The notes under the pieces are model-generated. The model ran no database searches. It was not told where the DNA came from and saw only the letters and a program-made list of their open reading frames with translations. Positions 25,420 through 34,748 of a stretch of 64,000 nucleotides of DNA are shown here, in pieces. Each line of letters opens with the position of its first letter. The first letter of the stretch is position 1. The position numbers and the translations under genes are program-made. Source of the stretch: Methanospirillum sp. (GTDB lineage Archaea; Halobacteriota; Methanomicrobia; Methanomicrobiales; Methanospirillaceae); contig JAAYEG010000056.1 of assembly GCA_012728895.1 (NCBI GenBank), forward strand, positions 1-64,000, written 5' to 3'.

Positions 25420-27283
25420 GGACCCCGGCGATCTCGGAACCGCCCGGCGGCACGAACCGGGCCACGGCCTCGGTGTTCAGCATGCTCCTCGCGGACCGCC
25501 CCCCGTCGCCGCCGAGGTGCTCCCGCAGCGCGCGGAGCACCCGCCGCGCCGTGTCGTTCGGCTCGAACGGGCCGGGCCGGAGGAGGACGGCGACCTCCGA
25601 ACGGGGCATCACCGCCGCCGGCGGCCCGCCGATCACGCCGGACGGGCCGTAACCGATCGCGACCCCCACGGGGGTGGACCGGAACCAGGTCCGCTCGCCG
25701 CGGACGATGAACGAGCCGCGCCCCACGTACTCGCCGGCAGCGGGGGTCTTCGAGACCTGGTCCGGCCTGGCCGCGTAGACGTCGGCCTCGAGGTGGCCCG
25801 CCCGCCATGCCCCCGAGAACGAGGCCGCGAACTGCGCGACCTCGTCCCAGCGCTCGGTCGAACCCTTCACGATCACGACCGAGGCGCCGTGGACGTCCGC
25901 GTGGACGAAGGTGTCATTCCCCTCCATGTAGCGCTTGACCAGCTCCTCGTTCTGGCCCGCGTCGCGCCCCCCGAGGACGAGCGTCCTGTCCGATGTCTCG
26001 AACCAGCGGAAGCGGTGGTACCAGCGCGGTTTTACCCGCTTCGTCCCCGCCGCGGTTTTCGGAGCCTCCTTCGGGGGCGGCGCTGCCATCGCGGCGAGGG
26101 CGCCCGCCCGCTTCTTCTTGAACTTCCGGGCCTGGGAGTACAGCCGGTCGACGTTCTGCTCAACCGTCTCGTGGATAAAGAGCGTGACCCGCTCGCCCCC
26201 GAGGTCGACCTCGACCGAGGCCGTGGACGGGTCGACACGGATGATCCGCCGTGCCACCGGGTTGTCGGAGGCCTTGAGCACCCGCGCGATCTCCTGCCAG
26301 GAGCGCGTCTCGGCAGCGGACGCGAGGGTCGTGATAACCTCGGACGCGAGCGGGTACTGCTCGTAGACGAGCTCGGCCAGCCGCTCGTAACGGGCGATCT
26401 TCTGCTCGAATCCGGCCAGCGCCGCGGATTGCTGCCGCCTTATCCGTTCTTCGCGCGAGAGCGTCTCCTGCTTCTTTACGACCTTCGGCAGGGGGGCGAG
26501 GGGATAGATCGATTCGAGGCACGCATCGAACGTGGGACACCCGGTCTCGACCTCCATCCCCGCGAGGGGTATCGGCCAGGCACCCCTCCCGCCGAGGACC
26601 GGCCTGGGAGACCCAGCCACCTCACCGACGAGGGACTGGAGGGCCGCGTAGATGGGTGCCGGGTCCGCGGCATTCGCCATCGCGGCACGTTCGACGCCGG
26701 CGCGGACGCAGATCTCCTCGGCGAAGGGCCCGCCGAGCCGGAGGCCGACCGCGAGGGTCCTGACCAGGTCCCGGTCCGAGCCGGCCAGGAGGCCTGCGAA
26801 CGCGTCGGGGCAGGGGAGCGGTCCGGGACGGTCCCGGAGGGTGTACTCCGCGCCCGGCACGACCTCCCGGTCTCTGAACCGGTGGTGCCAGAGTGGTTTT
26901 ATGATCCGCCAGTCCTCGTCGCAGAGGACCACGTTCCCCTCGTCGAAGACCTCGAAGACGAGGTGATAACTCGTCTCCCTCCGCCCGACCTCGAGCGAGA
27001 CGATCCGCTCGAGCCCGTGCTGCTCGATGGCGAGGACGCGCCCGTTCTCGAGGTGCTTCCTGAGGAGCATCGCGAACGACGAGGGCAGCTTCGGGGGCTC
27101 CGGGAGCGCAGCGACGCGGTGAAGCCGCCGGCCCGACTCGACCAGCAGGTGATGGCGCGCGTGCTCCTGGCCGTTCAACCGGATTCCGAGCAGTTTCTGG
27201 TCGTACTGGTAGACCTTTCCGATCCAGAGCGGGAGAGCATCTTTAAGGCCCGCGACCACCGCGAGGAGGTCGATCCCGCTCAT
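25409..27283 (-). CDS. rqcH: RqcH / NFACT ribosome quality-control protein
   Basis: This 624-residue NFACT-family protein binds 50S subunits that carry blocked peptidyl-tRNA and recruits tRNA to add C-terminal tails. The NFACT-N domain starts with 'SGIDLLAVVAGL' and includes 'YQYDQKLLGIRLNG'. A coiled-coil middle includes 'SREERIRRQQSAAL'. The NFACT-R domain has 'WYHRFRWFETSDRTLVLGGRDAGQNEELVKRY' and 'HADVHGASVVIVKG' near residue 450. The ATG at 27283 is preferred to one at 27301 because a TATA-like site at 27300-27309 would start transcription near 27279. Confidence 0.93.
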   Translation of the reverse strand: MSGIDLLAVVAGLKDALPLWIGKVYQYDQKLLGIRLNGQEHARHHLLVESGRRLHRVAALPEPPKLPSSFAMLLRKHLENGRVLAIEQHGLERIVSLEVGRRETSYHLVFEVFDEGNVVLCDEDWRIIKPLWHHRFRDREVVPGAEYTLRDRPGPLPCPDAFAGLLAGSDRDLVRTLAVGLRLGGPFAEEICVRAGVERAAMANAADPAPIYAALQSLVGEVAGSPRPVLGGRGAWPIPLAGMEVETGCPTFDACLESIYPLAPLPKVVKKQETLSREERIRRQQSAALAGFEQKIARYERLAELVYEQYPLASEVITTLASAAETRSWQEIARVLKASDNPVARRIIRVDPSTASVEVDLGGERVTLFIHETVEQNVDRLYSQARKFKKKRAGALAAMAAPPPKEAPKTAAGTKRVKPRWYHRFRWFETSDRTLVLGGRDAGQNEELVKRYMEGNDTFVHADVHGASVVIVKGSTERWDEVAQFAASFSGAWRAGHLEADVYAARPDQVSKTPAAGEYVGRGSFIVRGERTWFRSTPVGVAIGYGPSGVIGGPPAAVMPRSEVAVLLRPGPFEPNDTARRVLRALREHLGGDGGRSARSMLNTEAVARFVPPGGSEIAGVHAG

Positions 27284-27299
27284 GCCCTGTGCAGTCGCC

Positions 27300-27309
27300 A
27301 TTAAATACC
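27300..27309. promoter_or_regulatory. Shared TATA-like site between rqcH and the EMC6-like gene
   Basis: ATTAAATACC (plus strand) reads GGTATTTAAT on the other strand. It sits in the centre of the 70-bp divergent gap and is correctly spaced for a near-leaderless rqcH transcript. It is also about 45-50 bp before the EMC6-like ATG. Use in both directions is an inference. Confidence 0.35.
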
Positions 27310-27353
27310 AAGGTACATATGCCCTGACGGCAAAAAATAGGTTCACTGGATTC

Positions 27354-27719
27354 ATGACTAAAACCACTCTCGATACGCCGAGATCCGGACCCACCGCCAA
27401 GGCGGAACTCGTCCGCTCCGAGAAGCAGCGGGCCCACCTGGTAAAGCTCCTCCGGACGCTCGCCGCATGCTTCCTGGGCCTGATCGCCGGCTGGGTCTCG
27501 TTCATCCTCGGCGGCACGCCCGACGCCAACGGTATCCAGCCGCTCGCCCTGCTCGGACTCGTCATCCTCGGGGCCGCGATCGTCGTGCAGAGGCACCTCT
27601 TCATCCTGCTCGGTCTCGACAGACCGCCGCTCGGCGGCAAGGACTGGTTTTACCAGGGCTTCATGACCTTCGCGCTCTGGTTCATCACGCTCACGATCCT
27701 TCTCACGACCTCGGTGTAG
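27354..27719 (+). CDS. EMC6-like membrane protein
   Basis: The 121-residue protein has a charged N-terminal segment and three hydrophobic helices (about 35-57, 62-82 and 98-118). The ending 'GGKDWFYQGFMTFALWFITLTILL' and the polar residues within the first helix match archaeal proteins related to EMC6, the small subunit of the ER membrane insertase complex. The archaeal homologue is thought to pair with an Oxa1-like insertase. It lies six bases before ABCE1 and is almost surely co-transcribed with it. The family call is from pattern only. Confidence 0.6.
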   Translation: MTKTTLDTPRSGPTAKAELVRSEKQRAHLVKLLRTLAACFLGLIAGWVSFILGGTPDANGIQPLALLGLVILGAAIVVQRHLFILLGLDRPPLGGKDWFYQGFMTFALWFITLTILLTTSV

Positions 27720-27725
27720 TCCGCC

Positions 27726-29507
27726 ATGCGGATCGCTGTCGTTCACCAGGAGCGGTGTCACTCCAGGAAATGCGGCACCGAGTGCATCGCCTACTGTCCC
27801 CGCGTCCGGACGGGGGACGAGACCGTCGTTCTCGGCGAGGACGGGAAGATCGTCATCTCCGAGGAGCTCTGCGTCGGGTGCGGGATCTGCGTCAAGAAGT
27901 GCCCGTTCGACGCGATAGAGATCGTCTCCACCCCCGAGGAACTCGACCAGCCGACCCACCGCTACGGGCAGAACGGTTTCGTCCTCTACGGGCTGCCCAC
28001 GCCGGTGGAAGGCAAGGTGACCGGACTGCTCGGCCCGAACGGGATCGGGAAATCGACATCGGTCAAGATCCTCTCCGGCACGCTCAGGCCGAACCTCGGG
28101 GTCTTCGACCGCGAGGTTGGCTGGGACGAGGTCCTGCGGGGTTTCGCCGGAACCGAGCTCTTCGAGTACCTCTCGCGGATCACGTCGCAGCGGATGAAAG
28201 TCGCTGTCAAGCCCCAGTACATCGACCAGATCCCCAGGGTCTTCTCGGGCACGGTCGGCGAACTGCTGCGGACGACCGACGAGCGTGGGGCCCTGGCGGG
28301 GTACATGGAGGCGCTCGGGCTCGGCCCGATCGAGGACAGGACGATCGGCACCCTCTCCGGTGGCGAGCTCCAGCGGGTCGCGATCGCGGCCTGCCTGGCC
28401 CGGGAGGCCGACTTCTACTTCCTGGACGAGTGCACGCCGTTCCTGGACGTCTACCAGCGGATGGTGACGGCGCGCCTCGTCCGCGACCTCGCTGCCTCGC
28501 GCCCGGTCGTGATCGTGGAGCACGACCTCGCGATCCTGGACATGCTCGCCGACACGGTCCACGTCGGGTACGGGACGCCCGCCGTCTTCGGGGTCGTGAC
28601 CAGGCCGAAGGGAGTCCGGGTCGGGATCAACCAGTACCTCGAAGGGTACCTCGCCGAGGAGAACGTCCGCTTCCGCGATCACTCAGTGATCTTCGAGAAG
28701 CGGGCGCACACCAAGGGGAGCGAGCGAGAGGTCCTGTTCGCGATTCCCGGGATGACGAAGTCGTACCCGGCCTTCCGGCTCGTGGTCGGCGGCGGCGATA
28801 TCCGGCGGGGGGAGGTGCTGGGGGTGGTCGGCGCGAACGGGATCGGGAAATCGACCTTCGCCCAGCTCCTGGCCGGGGTCGAACCTCCCGACGGCGGGCC
28901 GCTCGACGCGTCGATCAGGATCTCGTTCAAGCCGCAGTACCTCAAGGGGGACACGTCCGTCCCGGTGGAGTTCCTGCTCCGGGGTGTCACGAACCGGTTC
29001 GATTCCTCGCAGTTCCAGCACGATATCCTGGAGCCGCTCGCTCTCAGGCCCATCCTCCAGTCCCCCGTGGACACCCTCTCCGGGGGCGAGCTCCAGCGGG
29101 TCGCGATCGCGGCCTGCCTGGCCCGGGACGCCGACCTCTACATCCTGGACGAGCCCTCGGCCCACCTGGACGTGGAGCAGCGTGTCCGCGTGACCCGGTT
29201 GATCAAGCGCCACGCCGAGGGGCGCGAGGCCGGCGTGATGGTTATCGACCACGATATCTACCTGGTCGACATGGCCTCGGAACGGATACTCGTCTTCGAG
29301 GGGGAGCCCGGCGTCTCCGGGACGGCCGCCGGGCCTTTCGGGATGCGCGAGGGCATGAACCGGTTCCTCAGGAACCTCGGAGTCACGTTCCGCCGCGACC
29401 AGACGGGGCGGCCGCGGATCAACAAACCCGGGTCGTTCCTCGACCGCGAGCAGAAGGCGAGCGGGGAGTACTATTACCACACTGCCGGGGATGACCAGGG
29501 AACCTAG
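27726..29507 (+). CDS. ABCE1 / Rli1 ribosome-recycling ATPase
   Basis: This 593-residue protein splits ribosomes after termination or Pelota-dependent rescue. The N-terminus has the Fe-S domain ('CHSRKCGTECIAYCP' and 'CVGCGICVKKCPFDAIEI'). Two ABC domains follow. The first has Walker A 'GPNGIGKST' (about 100) and signature 'LSGGELQRV' (about 210); the second has Walker A 'GANGIGKST' (about 375) and an identical signature (about 455), with 'LDEPSAHLD'. Length and domain order match archaeal ABCE1. Confidence 0.97.
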   Translation: MRIAVVHQERCHSRKCGTECIAYCPRVRTGDETVVLGEDGKIVISEELCVGCGICVKKCPFDAIEIVSTPEELDQPTHRYGQNGFVLYGLPTPVEGKVTGLLGPNGIGKSTSVKILSGTLRPNLGVFDREVGWDEVLRGFAGTELFEYLSRITSQRMKVAVKPQYIDQIPRVFSGTVGELLRTTDERGALAGYMEALGLGPIEDRTIGTLSGGELQRVAIAACLAREADFYFLDECTPFLDVYQRMVTARLVRDLAASRPVVIVEHDLAILDMLADTVHVGYGTPAVFGVVTRPKGVRVGINQYLEGYLAEENVRFRDHSVIFEKRAHTKGSEREVLFAIPGMTKSYPAFRLVVGGGDIRRGEVLGVVGANGIGKSTFAQLLAGVEPPDGGPLDASIRISFKPQYLKGDTSVPVEFLLRGVTNRFDSSQFQHDILEPLALRPILQSPVDTLSGGELQRVAIAACLARDADLYILDEPSAHLDVEQRVRVTRLIKRHAEGREAGVMVIDHDIYLVDMASERILVFEGEPGVSGTAAGPFGMREGMNRFLRNLGVTFRRDQTGRPRINKPGSFLDREQKASGEYYYHTAGDDQGT

Positions 29508-30306
29508 GACACCCCCCCGAACCCTCCCGCTCGCAGCGGGACGGTGCGGTCGGGCAGATGACCGTCTCGCTCCCGGCCGCTGCACGCCCCGTGGGGACCG
29601 ACTGGGGTCCGGAGACGTGGAATTCTCCAGGTCCGGTTGGGTTTGATTCCGGACGGCCCGACGATGGCTCCCTTTCGACAGCGGGCGCCCCCGGCGGGTC
29701 TGGCAGGCCGTTTCCCGCGCGGACCGCCTGCCGCGCGCATCTGGCCCTCTCCGTCACCGCACGATGCGGGCCCGCGCCGCAGGGCCCCCGTCCACGGAGC
29801 GTGACAGGGGCGGAGTCGCCCGGCTCTCCCCGCAACGGTCACAGCTCGGGTGGGGTGTACGGCAGCCGTCGTGCACCGAACCGGTCCTGTGTCGCTGGAG
29901 TGGCTGTCCTCACGCCCCCGGGTGCCGTTGACATCCTGGAATCACCGCCCGGAAACGACCTCCCGTCACCCCGCCCCATTTCCCCCCCTCCTCGCCGCGG
30001 GCGGCACGGTCCAGAGCCACCCCGCCCTTCCCGGCGCGGGGAAGGGGGACAGGCACCTCCCGGTCCCGACGCTGGACCGGGCGCGTGGCACCGTGATAAT
30101 CGTCGGCGCTCTCGCCAGGGACCGCCGGGTGGTACCACGGGACGGGGACGGGGCACCCGGCACCGGGCCCCGCCCGTCTCCCTGTTGCCGGGCGCAGCGA
30201 CCCTGGCACCACCGCTGTTCCGCGTCCCCGGCGTGAACGTTCCCGTGCCGGCGCATCGGCGGGGACTTTCCCGGTCGGGACCGTATCATCCGGGAGGCGA
30301 GCGGCG
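29508..30306. other. G+C-rich spacer between ABCE1 and mntP
   Basis: These 799 bases lie between convergent genes. Open frames exist in most phases but are rich in Arg, Pro, Gly and Ser with no recognisable domain. No promoter-like A+T stretch, tRNA or repeat array was seen. It is the first of a series of long spacers that continues to 43.5 kb. Confidence 0.45.
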
Positions 30307-30873
30307 TCAGCCGTTCAGGTTCGAGACGAGGATCCGGAGGCCGATGGCGACCAGCACGATCCCGCCGAGCGCCTCCATCGACCGGCCGAACCGTTCGCCG
30401 AGCCGGCTCCCGGCGAGACCTCCCGCGAGCGAGAGGGCGAAGGTGACGAACCCGATCATCAGGGCAGCCCGCACGATCGATGTCGCGGGATCCGCGAGCC
30501 TCAGCCCGACGCCGGCAACGAGCGCGTCGATACTCGTCGCGAGGGCGAGAAGCAGCAGCAACCTCGCGGAGAGCACCGGTTCCGTGCTCCCGCGATCCGC
30601 GGAGAACGAGTCGTGGACCATCCGACCACCGATCCCGGCGAGGAGCAGGAACGCGATCCAGTGGCCGATCTCCCCGAAGATCCGGGCGACCCCCGATCCC
30701 ACATACCAGCCGGCGAGGGGCATCAGGGCCTGGAAGGCTCCGAAGGCGAGGGCCATCGCGAGCGCTCCCCGGACCCGGTTCCCGCGCGAGATCACGGTCC
30801 CCCGACCGATCGCGACCGCGAACGCGTCCATCGACAGTCCGATCGCCACCAGCAGCAGAGAGTTCGTGTCCAC
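30307..30873 (-). CDS. mntP: Manganese exporter MntP-like protein
   Basis: The 188-residue protein has six helices arranged as two DUF204 repeats. Each carries the acidic motif of the family: 'GLSMDAFAVAIGRG' near residue 12 and 'ATSIDALVAGVGLRL' near 112. MntP exports Mn2+ to prevent toxicity. The start is GTG at 30873 with a good ribosome site, GGAGGATAA, upstream. No recognisable manganese riboswitch or operator was seen in the 1 kb before it. Confidence 0.9.
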   Translation of the reverse strand: MDTNSLLLVAIGLSMDAFAVAIGRGTVISRGNRVRGALAMALAFGAFQALMPLAGWYVGSGVARIFGEIGHWIAFLLLAGIGGRMVHDSFSADRGSTEPVLSARLLLLLALATSIDALVAGVGLRLADPATSIVRAALMIGFVTFALSLAGGLAGSRLGERFGRSMEALGGIVLVAIGLRILVSNLNG

Positions 30874-31945
30874 CGCCGTTATCCTCCGCGGTTCGGGTCC
30901 CCGGTCCGCCCGGGCGCCTCGCCCGGAGACGAGTCCCGGACAACCGGGGGTGGGGGGGTGTCGATCGACCGCGGGGTCCGATCCGGCTCATCGGAAAGAG
31001 AGGAGGGCGTCCCGCAGGTACCGCATCTTCGCCCTTCCGGTCGCTTCCCCGGGGCGCGGCGCACTGCCCGGGGAATCATGCGCTCCCGGTCCGAACTGCT
31101 CCCGGCAGCCCCCCTCGACCGGTCTGCCCGCCCGTCAGGTTCATCGGGGAATTTTCGGCGGACTGAACCGCCCGTCGGATCCGTCTCTGTTGGACGCCCG
31201 GCCCGGGGCGTCCCCGCGAATGTCCGGTTCACCGGGATCCCTGTGTTTTTGACCTCGACGGCCGAAATATCCTGCGACCGCGACGATGCCCGTCCCCCTA
31301 CACGCGGAGCGGCGGGTTGGCAGATCGGGCCACGGATCACCCGGGGATCAAGAGCCCGGAGACCGCGAGATGGATTACACGTGCGCCGGGCAGCGTCCCC
31401 TGACCGGAGCTGGCCATGCGCGCATGTCCCCGGGAAGGGGTGCCGGCCCGGATCCTGGCCGGCTGAATGGCGGAGCCGGGAGCGGCGACGGAGGAACCCG
31501 TTCGCCGCACCTCCCCTGCCGGCGGCGGAACCGGCGCCCTGTCAACGGGGCCCCGGGGGCTCCCGCGCGGCGTTCGGGGATCGCCAAGGAGGGGTCGACG
31601 AGGACGCCCGGAGTCCCCCGGGACAGGGATCATCCGGGACTCCCCGGGTTGAGGGAGACCTCGGCGATCGATCCGGGACGCACCGTCATGGCTCCTCCCG
31701 GCAGAGAGGTCGTGGCCTCACCCGCAACCGCGGTGCGCCGCGACCGTGCCACGAGGCGATCGGGTTCCGTTGTTCATCCTTCACCGGGAATTCCCCCGTA
31801 GGCTTTTCGCGAGCGCTCCGGGCCGGCTCGCCCGCGTCGCAGTTCGGCCGGGTGTGCGGGGTGAGGCCCGGCCCCCCGTCGCTCCGCGGCGGGGTCGATA
31901 GGTTGAGGATTAATACTTCATCTCTCCCAAATAGCTCCCTGCGGA
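30874..31945. other. G+C-rich spacer between divergent mntP and AI-2E-like genes
   Basis: This 1072-base stretch contains no supported gene. Overlapping Arg/Pro/Gly-rich frames appear on both strands without domain features. Shorter A+T-richer islands near 31240-31270 and at 31905-31945 could hold promoters. The latter holds ATTAATACT about 30 bases before the AI-2E-like ATG. Confidence 0.45.
31909..31917 (+). promoter_or_regulatory. Probable TATA box of the AI-2E-like permease gene
   Basis: ATTAATACT lies 29-37 bases before the ATG at 31946. No ribosome site is present, so the mRNA is probably leaderless or has a leader of only a few bases. Confidence 0.45.
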
Positions 31946-33043
31946 ATGGCCTCATCTGATACTGGCGGTGCTCAGCGGAAGATCCTGAGAACCATCGTCA
32001 TCATCGCGGGGGGCGTGGTGATCCTCGCGGGAGTGAAGGGGGCGGCCCCTGTCGTCGGACCCCTGCTGGTCGCTCTCTTCATCTCGGTCCTGCTCGGGAT
32101 GCTGATGCGGTGGCTCGAGACGAGGGGGGTCCCTCACTGGCTGGCGGTCACGATCGCCATCGGCGTCTTTTTCGCCGTGATCGCCGGTTTCATCCTTCTG
32201 ATCGCCGCCTCCTTCATAGAGCTCGTGGCCCAGATTCCCGCCTACCAGGAGAGTGTCGAGGAGACCCTGGAGACCACCTTCCTGGGAATCGGCGTCCCCC
32301 TCCCCTCTCTCTCCGATCTCCTGTCGGCGTTCTCGGACTATTCGATCCGGCTCCTCTCGGGACTGATCACCGGCATCACGACCCTGGGGCTCATCATCAT
32401 CACCACCCTCTTCTTCCTGGTCGAGGCGGACAGTTTCGTGGCGAGGATAGGCGGTATGCTCCGTGGCGACCCCGACGTGCTGGAACGGCTCTCCTCGCTC
32501 GCGCGGATGGTCATCGAGTACATGGTCCTCAGGACCGAGGTCAACCTGATGACCGGGGTCGGCACCGGACTCCTCATCGCCGGGGTTGGAGGAGCGTACG
32601 CGGTCTTCTGGGGCTTCCTCGCGTTCTCGCTCAGTTACATCCCCTACCTGGGGTTCTGGCTCGCGGTGATCCCGCCGATCCTGATCGCCTGGGCCGAGCT
32701 CGGGCCGATCCCCGCGCTGATCATCCTGGTCGGGGCCGCCATCGTCGACTGGGTCGCCGAGAACATCCTCTTCCCCCAGGTGGCCGGAAAGGGGCTCGAC
32801 CAGTCTCCGGCCGTCGTTTTTGTCTCGCTCATGCTCTGGAGCTACGTCCTGGGGGGGGTCGGGGCGCTGCTCGCCGTTCCCCTGACCCTCTCGCTCCTCA
32901 CGGTGCTGCAGTGCTTCGAGGAGACCCGGTGGATCTCCGAACTGCTCAGCCCCCGAGGTTTCGTCCAGCCGCTCGAGGGGGGTGGCGACCCGGGAGATGG
33001 CCCCCCGGGCCACGACTCCCCGGACGGGCCCGGGGTGCGGTGA
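31946..33043 (+). CDS. AI-2E family (TqsA/YdiK-like) transporter
   Basis: The 365-residue membrane protein has about eight helices with family features: an N-terminal pair of helices ending in 'LLVALFISVLLGMLM', a soluble insertion around residues 95-175, and the conserved C-terminal 'YIPYLGFWLAVIPPILIAW' and 'LFPQVAGKGLDQSPAVVFVSLMLWSYVLGGVGALLAVPLTL' regions. Family members export varied small molecules; some act as Na+/H+ or Li+ antiporters. Its place beside osmotic genes supports an ion role, but that is inference. The C-terminal tail is Pro/Gly-rich and probably disordered. Confidence 0.87.
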   Translation: MASSDTGGAQRKILRTIVIIAGGVVILAGVKGAAPVVGPLLVALFISVLLGMLMRWLETRGVPHWLAVTIAIGVFFAVIAGFILLIAASFIELVAQIPAYQESVEETLETTFLGIGVPLPSLSDLLSAFSDYSIRLLSGLITGITTLGLIIITTLFFLVEADSFVARIGGMLRGDPDVLERLSSLARMVIEYMVLRTEVNLMTGVGTGLLIAGVGGAYAVFWGFLAFSLSYIPYLGFWLAVIPPILIAWAELGPIPALIILVGAAIVDWVAENILFPQVAGKGLDQSPAVVFVSLMLWSYVLGGVGALLAVPLTLSLLTVLQCFEETRWISELLSPRGFVQPLEGGGDPGDGPPGHDSPDGPGVR

Positions 33044-33500
33044 CCGGGTCGGCCCCCGTGCTGCGCGGGGACGGTCCTCGACCCCTCCCGGGGATATACT
33101 CACTGGTAAAGGGGACCGGTCTATCGCGGCCTGGCCAGCCGGGATTCCTCGTTCTGCTCACGGACGTGGCCCCCCGGAACCGGCATTCCCGGTCCATCGC
33201 GCCTGCCCGGGACCGGGGGCAAAAGAACGGGACGGCCGAACGCGTGTTCCTGGACGGCGACCGGTCGACAGCGGTCTGCATCGCCTTCGATGGTACCCCC
33301 GACCGTTGAACCATCGAGGGACTAACCGCTGCCCTTCAGGATACCGGGCCCGGGACAGCCCTCGCCGGACGAATCCCTGTCGTTTCGTGAACGCACGGAG
33401 GAGGGTTGGTCTGCCGGGACCATCCGGGGGTCGCCACGCTCCGCACCAGGGGCATACGTTTTTATATCGGATTAACGGAGATCACGTGGAGACGGAAATT
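33044..33500. other. Spacer before the small membrane protein gene
   Basis: The 457 bases hold no supported gene. The last 45 bases carry a TATA box (33460-33467) and a ribosome site for the gene at 33501. Confidence 0.5.
33460..33467 (+). promoter_or_regulatory. TATA box of the small membrane protein gene
   Basis: TTTTATAT lies about 37 bp before the ATG at 33501. Transcription should start near 33488, close to the ribosome site GTGGAGA (33486-33492). Confidence 0.6.
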
Positions 33501-33767
33501 ATGTGGTTTTACATCCTCGTGATCCTCCTCGGGCTGGCCTTCGGATTCATGCGCCCGGGCAAGGAGAGTAAGATGGGGCTGCTCAAGAACGGGGTCATCA
33601 TCGGGATCGTCCTGGGGGTCGTCCTCGGGCTGATCGGCTGGTTCCTGAACATATCCTTCTTCGGGACGTCCTCCTGGCTGGGTATCATCTGGGATGTCAT
33701 CATCCTCACGATCCTCTTCATCATCGGGGTCTTCATCGGGGACCTTCTCGAGGGCATGAGGTCGTGA
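33501..33767 (+). CDS. Small three-helix membrane protein, unknown function
   Basis: The 88-residue protein is almost entirely hydrophobic, with helices at about residues 2-15, 28-50 and 60-80. A basic loop (RPGKESK) lies between the first two and a short charged end (DLLEGMRS) closes the chain. Glycines are regularly spaced in the second helix (GIVLGVVLGLIGWF), which suggests tight helix packing or oligomer formation. It sits between an AI-2E-like permease and the DUF432-MscS pair and has its own strong promoter. Family not recognised. Confidence 0.7.
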   Translation: MWFYILVILLGLAFGFMRPGKESKMGLLKNGVIIGIVLGVVLGLIGWFLNISFFGTSSWLGIIWDVIILTILFIIGVFIGDLLEGMRS

Positions 33768-34000
33768 GTGGGGGACTCCCCTCCCCTCACCCCGGGTTCC
33801 CGGCTTGGCACGGGCCCGGTCTCGATTCTTCTTTTCTGCAGGTTCATCCGCAAACCGCCCTTCGCGTGACACCGCGGTGCGCCTTCCGGTGACAGGCAAC
33901 CGGGGGACGGAACGAGCCCCACCGCTCCCAGGTCCTCGGCGAGACGGCAGATCGTCCCTCACCGGGCAGGGAATAACGAAAACGCCCATGAAGCGGGGGA

Positions 34001-34008
34001 AAATATAT
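34001..34008 (+). promoter_or_regulatory. TATA box of the DUF432-MscS operon
   Basis: AAATATAT lies about 30 bases before the GTG at 34035. This points to a very short or absent leader. Confidence 0.55.
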
Positions 34009-34034
34009 CTGATTCATCGCTCCACGTCATTCCA

Positions 34035-34748
34035 GTGTTCGGGGTATATGATTACTCGTTTCAGTGGGAGGATGACCGGGGCTCCCTCGGAGTAGAAAGA
34101 AGAGGGTCGCTGTATGTGTATTACAGGACCACGGCGTCCAGGTCCATCGAGAAGATCCTCGGGAGCAGGGGGGGTAGAATCATCGTCAACCCCGTCGAAC
34201 CCCTCAACCTGCCGCAGGAGGTCACCAGGTACCTGGAGTTCCACTTCACTCCCATCGTCGTACCGTCTGAATCGGAGCAGAGGATCTTCCTCACGTTCCC
34301 GGTCGAGATCGGTGTTTTCCTGCAGGACAAGAGGGGTTTCACCGTTATCGATATCTTCAGTTTCGCCCCCCAGAAGTATTCTCTGTACGGAACCCCCGAC
34401 GATGGGGTGATCACCCGGCACGTGGACTCGGATGTCTTCGACTCGGTGCCGTACCTGGTCGATCCGCTGGCCACCGGCGTGATGGAGCTCACCATATTCA
34501 ACGCTTCCAGGACACAGGTCGAGGTGACACGGGCGGTCTTTGAGAATGCCTCCCTGAACGTCTACTACGGGGATTTCGTGGCCATGAAGGGCCGGATGGA
34601 GGTCTATTCGAAGGCTATCGCCGAGACAACCACGCTCCTCACACCCTTCAGGGAGGGGATGAGGGCGGCCGTGCCGCTCTTCGCATCCCGCCAGATCGCC
34701 CTGGCCGAAGGGCTGAAATATCTGATGGAGCACGGGGTCGGTGGATGA
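34035..34748 (+). CDS. DUF432 domain protein
   Basis: The 237-residue soluble protein shows DUF432 features: 'FFLTF'-like strands such as 'RIFLTFPVEIGVFL', 'FSFAPQKYSLYGTPDDGVITRHVDSDVF' in the middle and a C-terminal helix ending the fold. DUF432 genes are often found beside MscS-like channels in methanogens, and here the stop overlaps the MscS-like start by eight bases. It is probably a partner or regulator of that channel. The start is a GTG at 34035. Confidence 0.78.
   Translation: MFGVYDYSFQWEDDRGSLGVERRGSLYVYYRTTASRSIEKILGSRGGRIIVNPVEPLNLPQEVTRYLEFHFTPIVVPSESEQRIFLTFPVEIGVFLQDKRGFTVIDIFSFAPQKYSLYGTPDDGVITRHVDSDVFDSVPYLVDPLATGVMELTIFNASRTQVEVTRAVFENASLNVYYGDFVAMKGRMEVYSKAIAETTTLLTPFREGMRAAVPLFASRQIALAEGLKYLMEHGVGG

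Noticed and set aside
30874-31200. Search for a manganese riboswitch upstream of mntP
   Set aside because: No paired yybP-ykoY-like elements were seen, and the gene has a normal ribosome site near its start.
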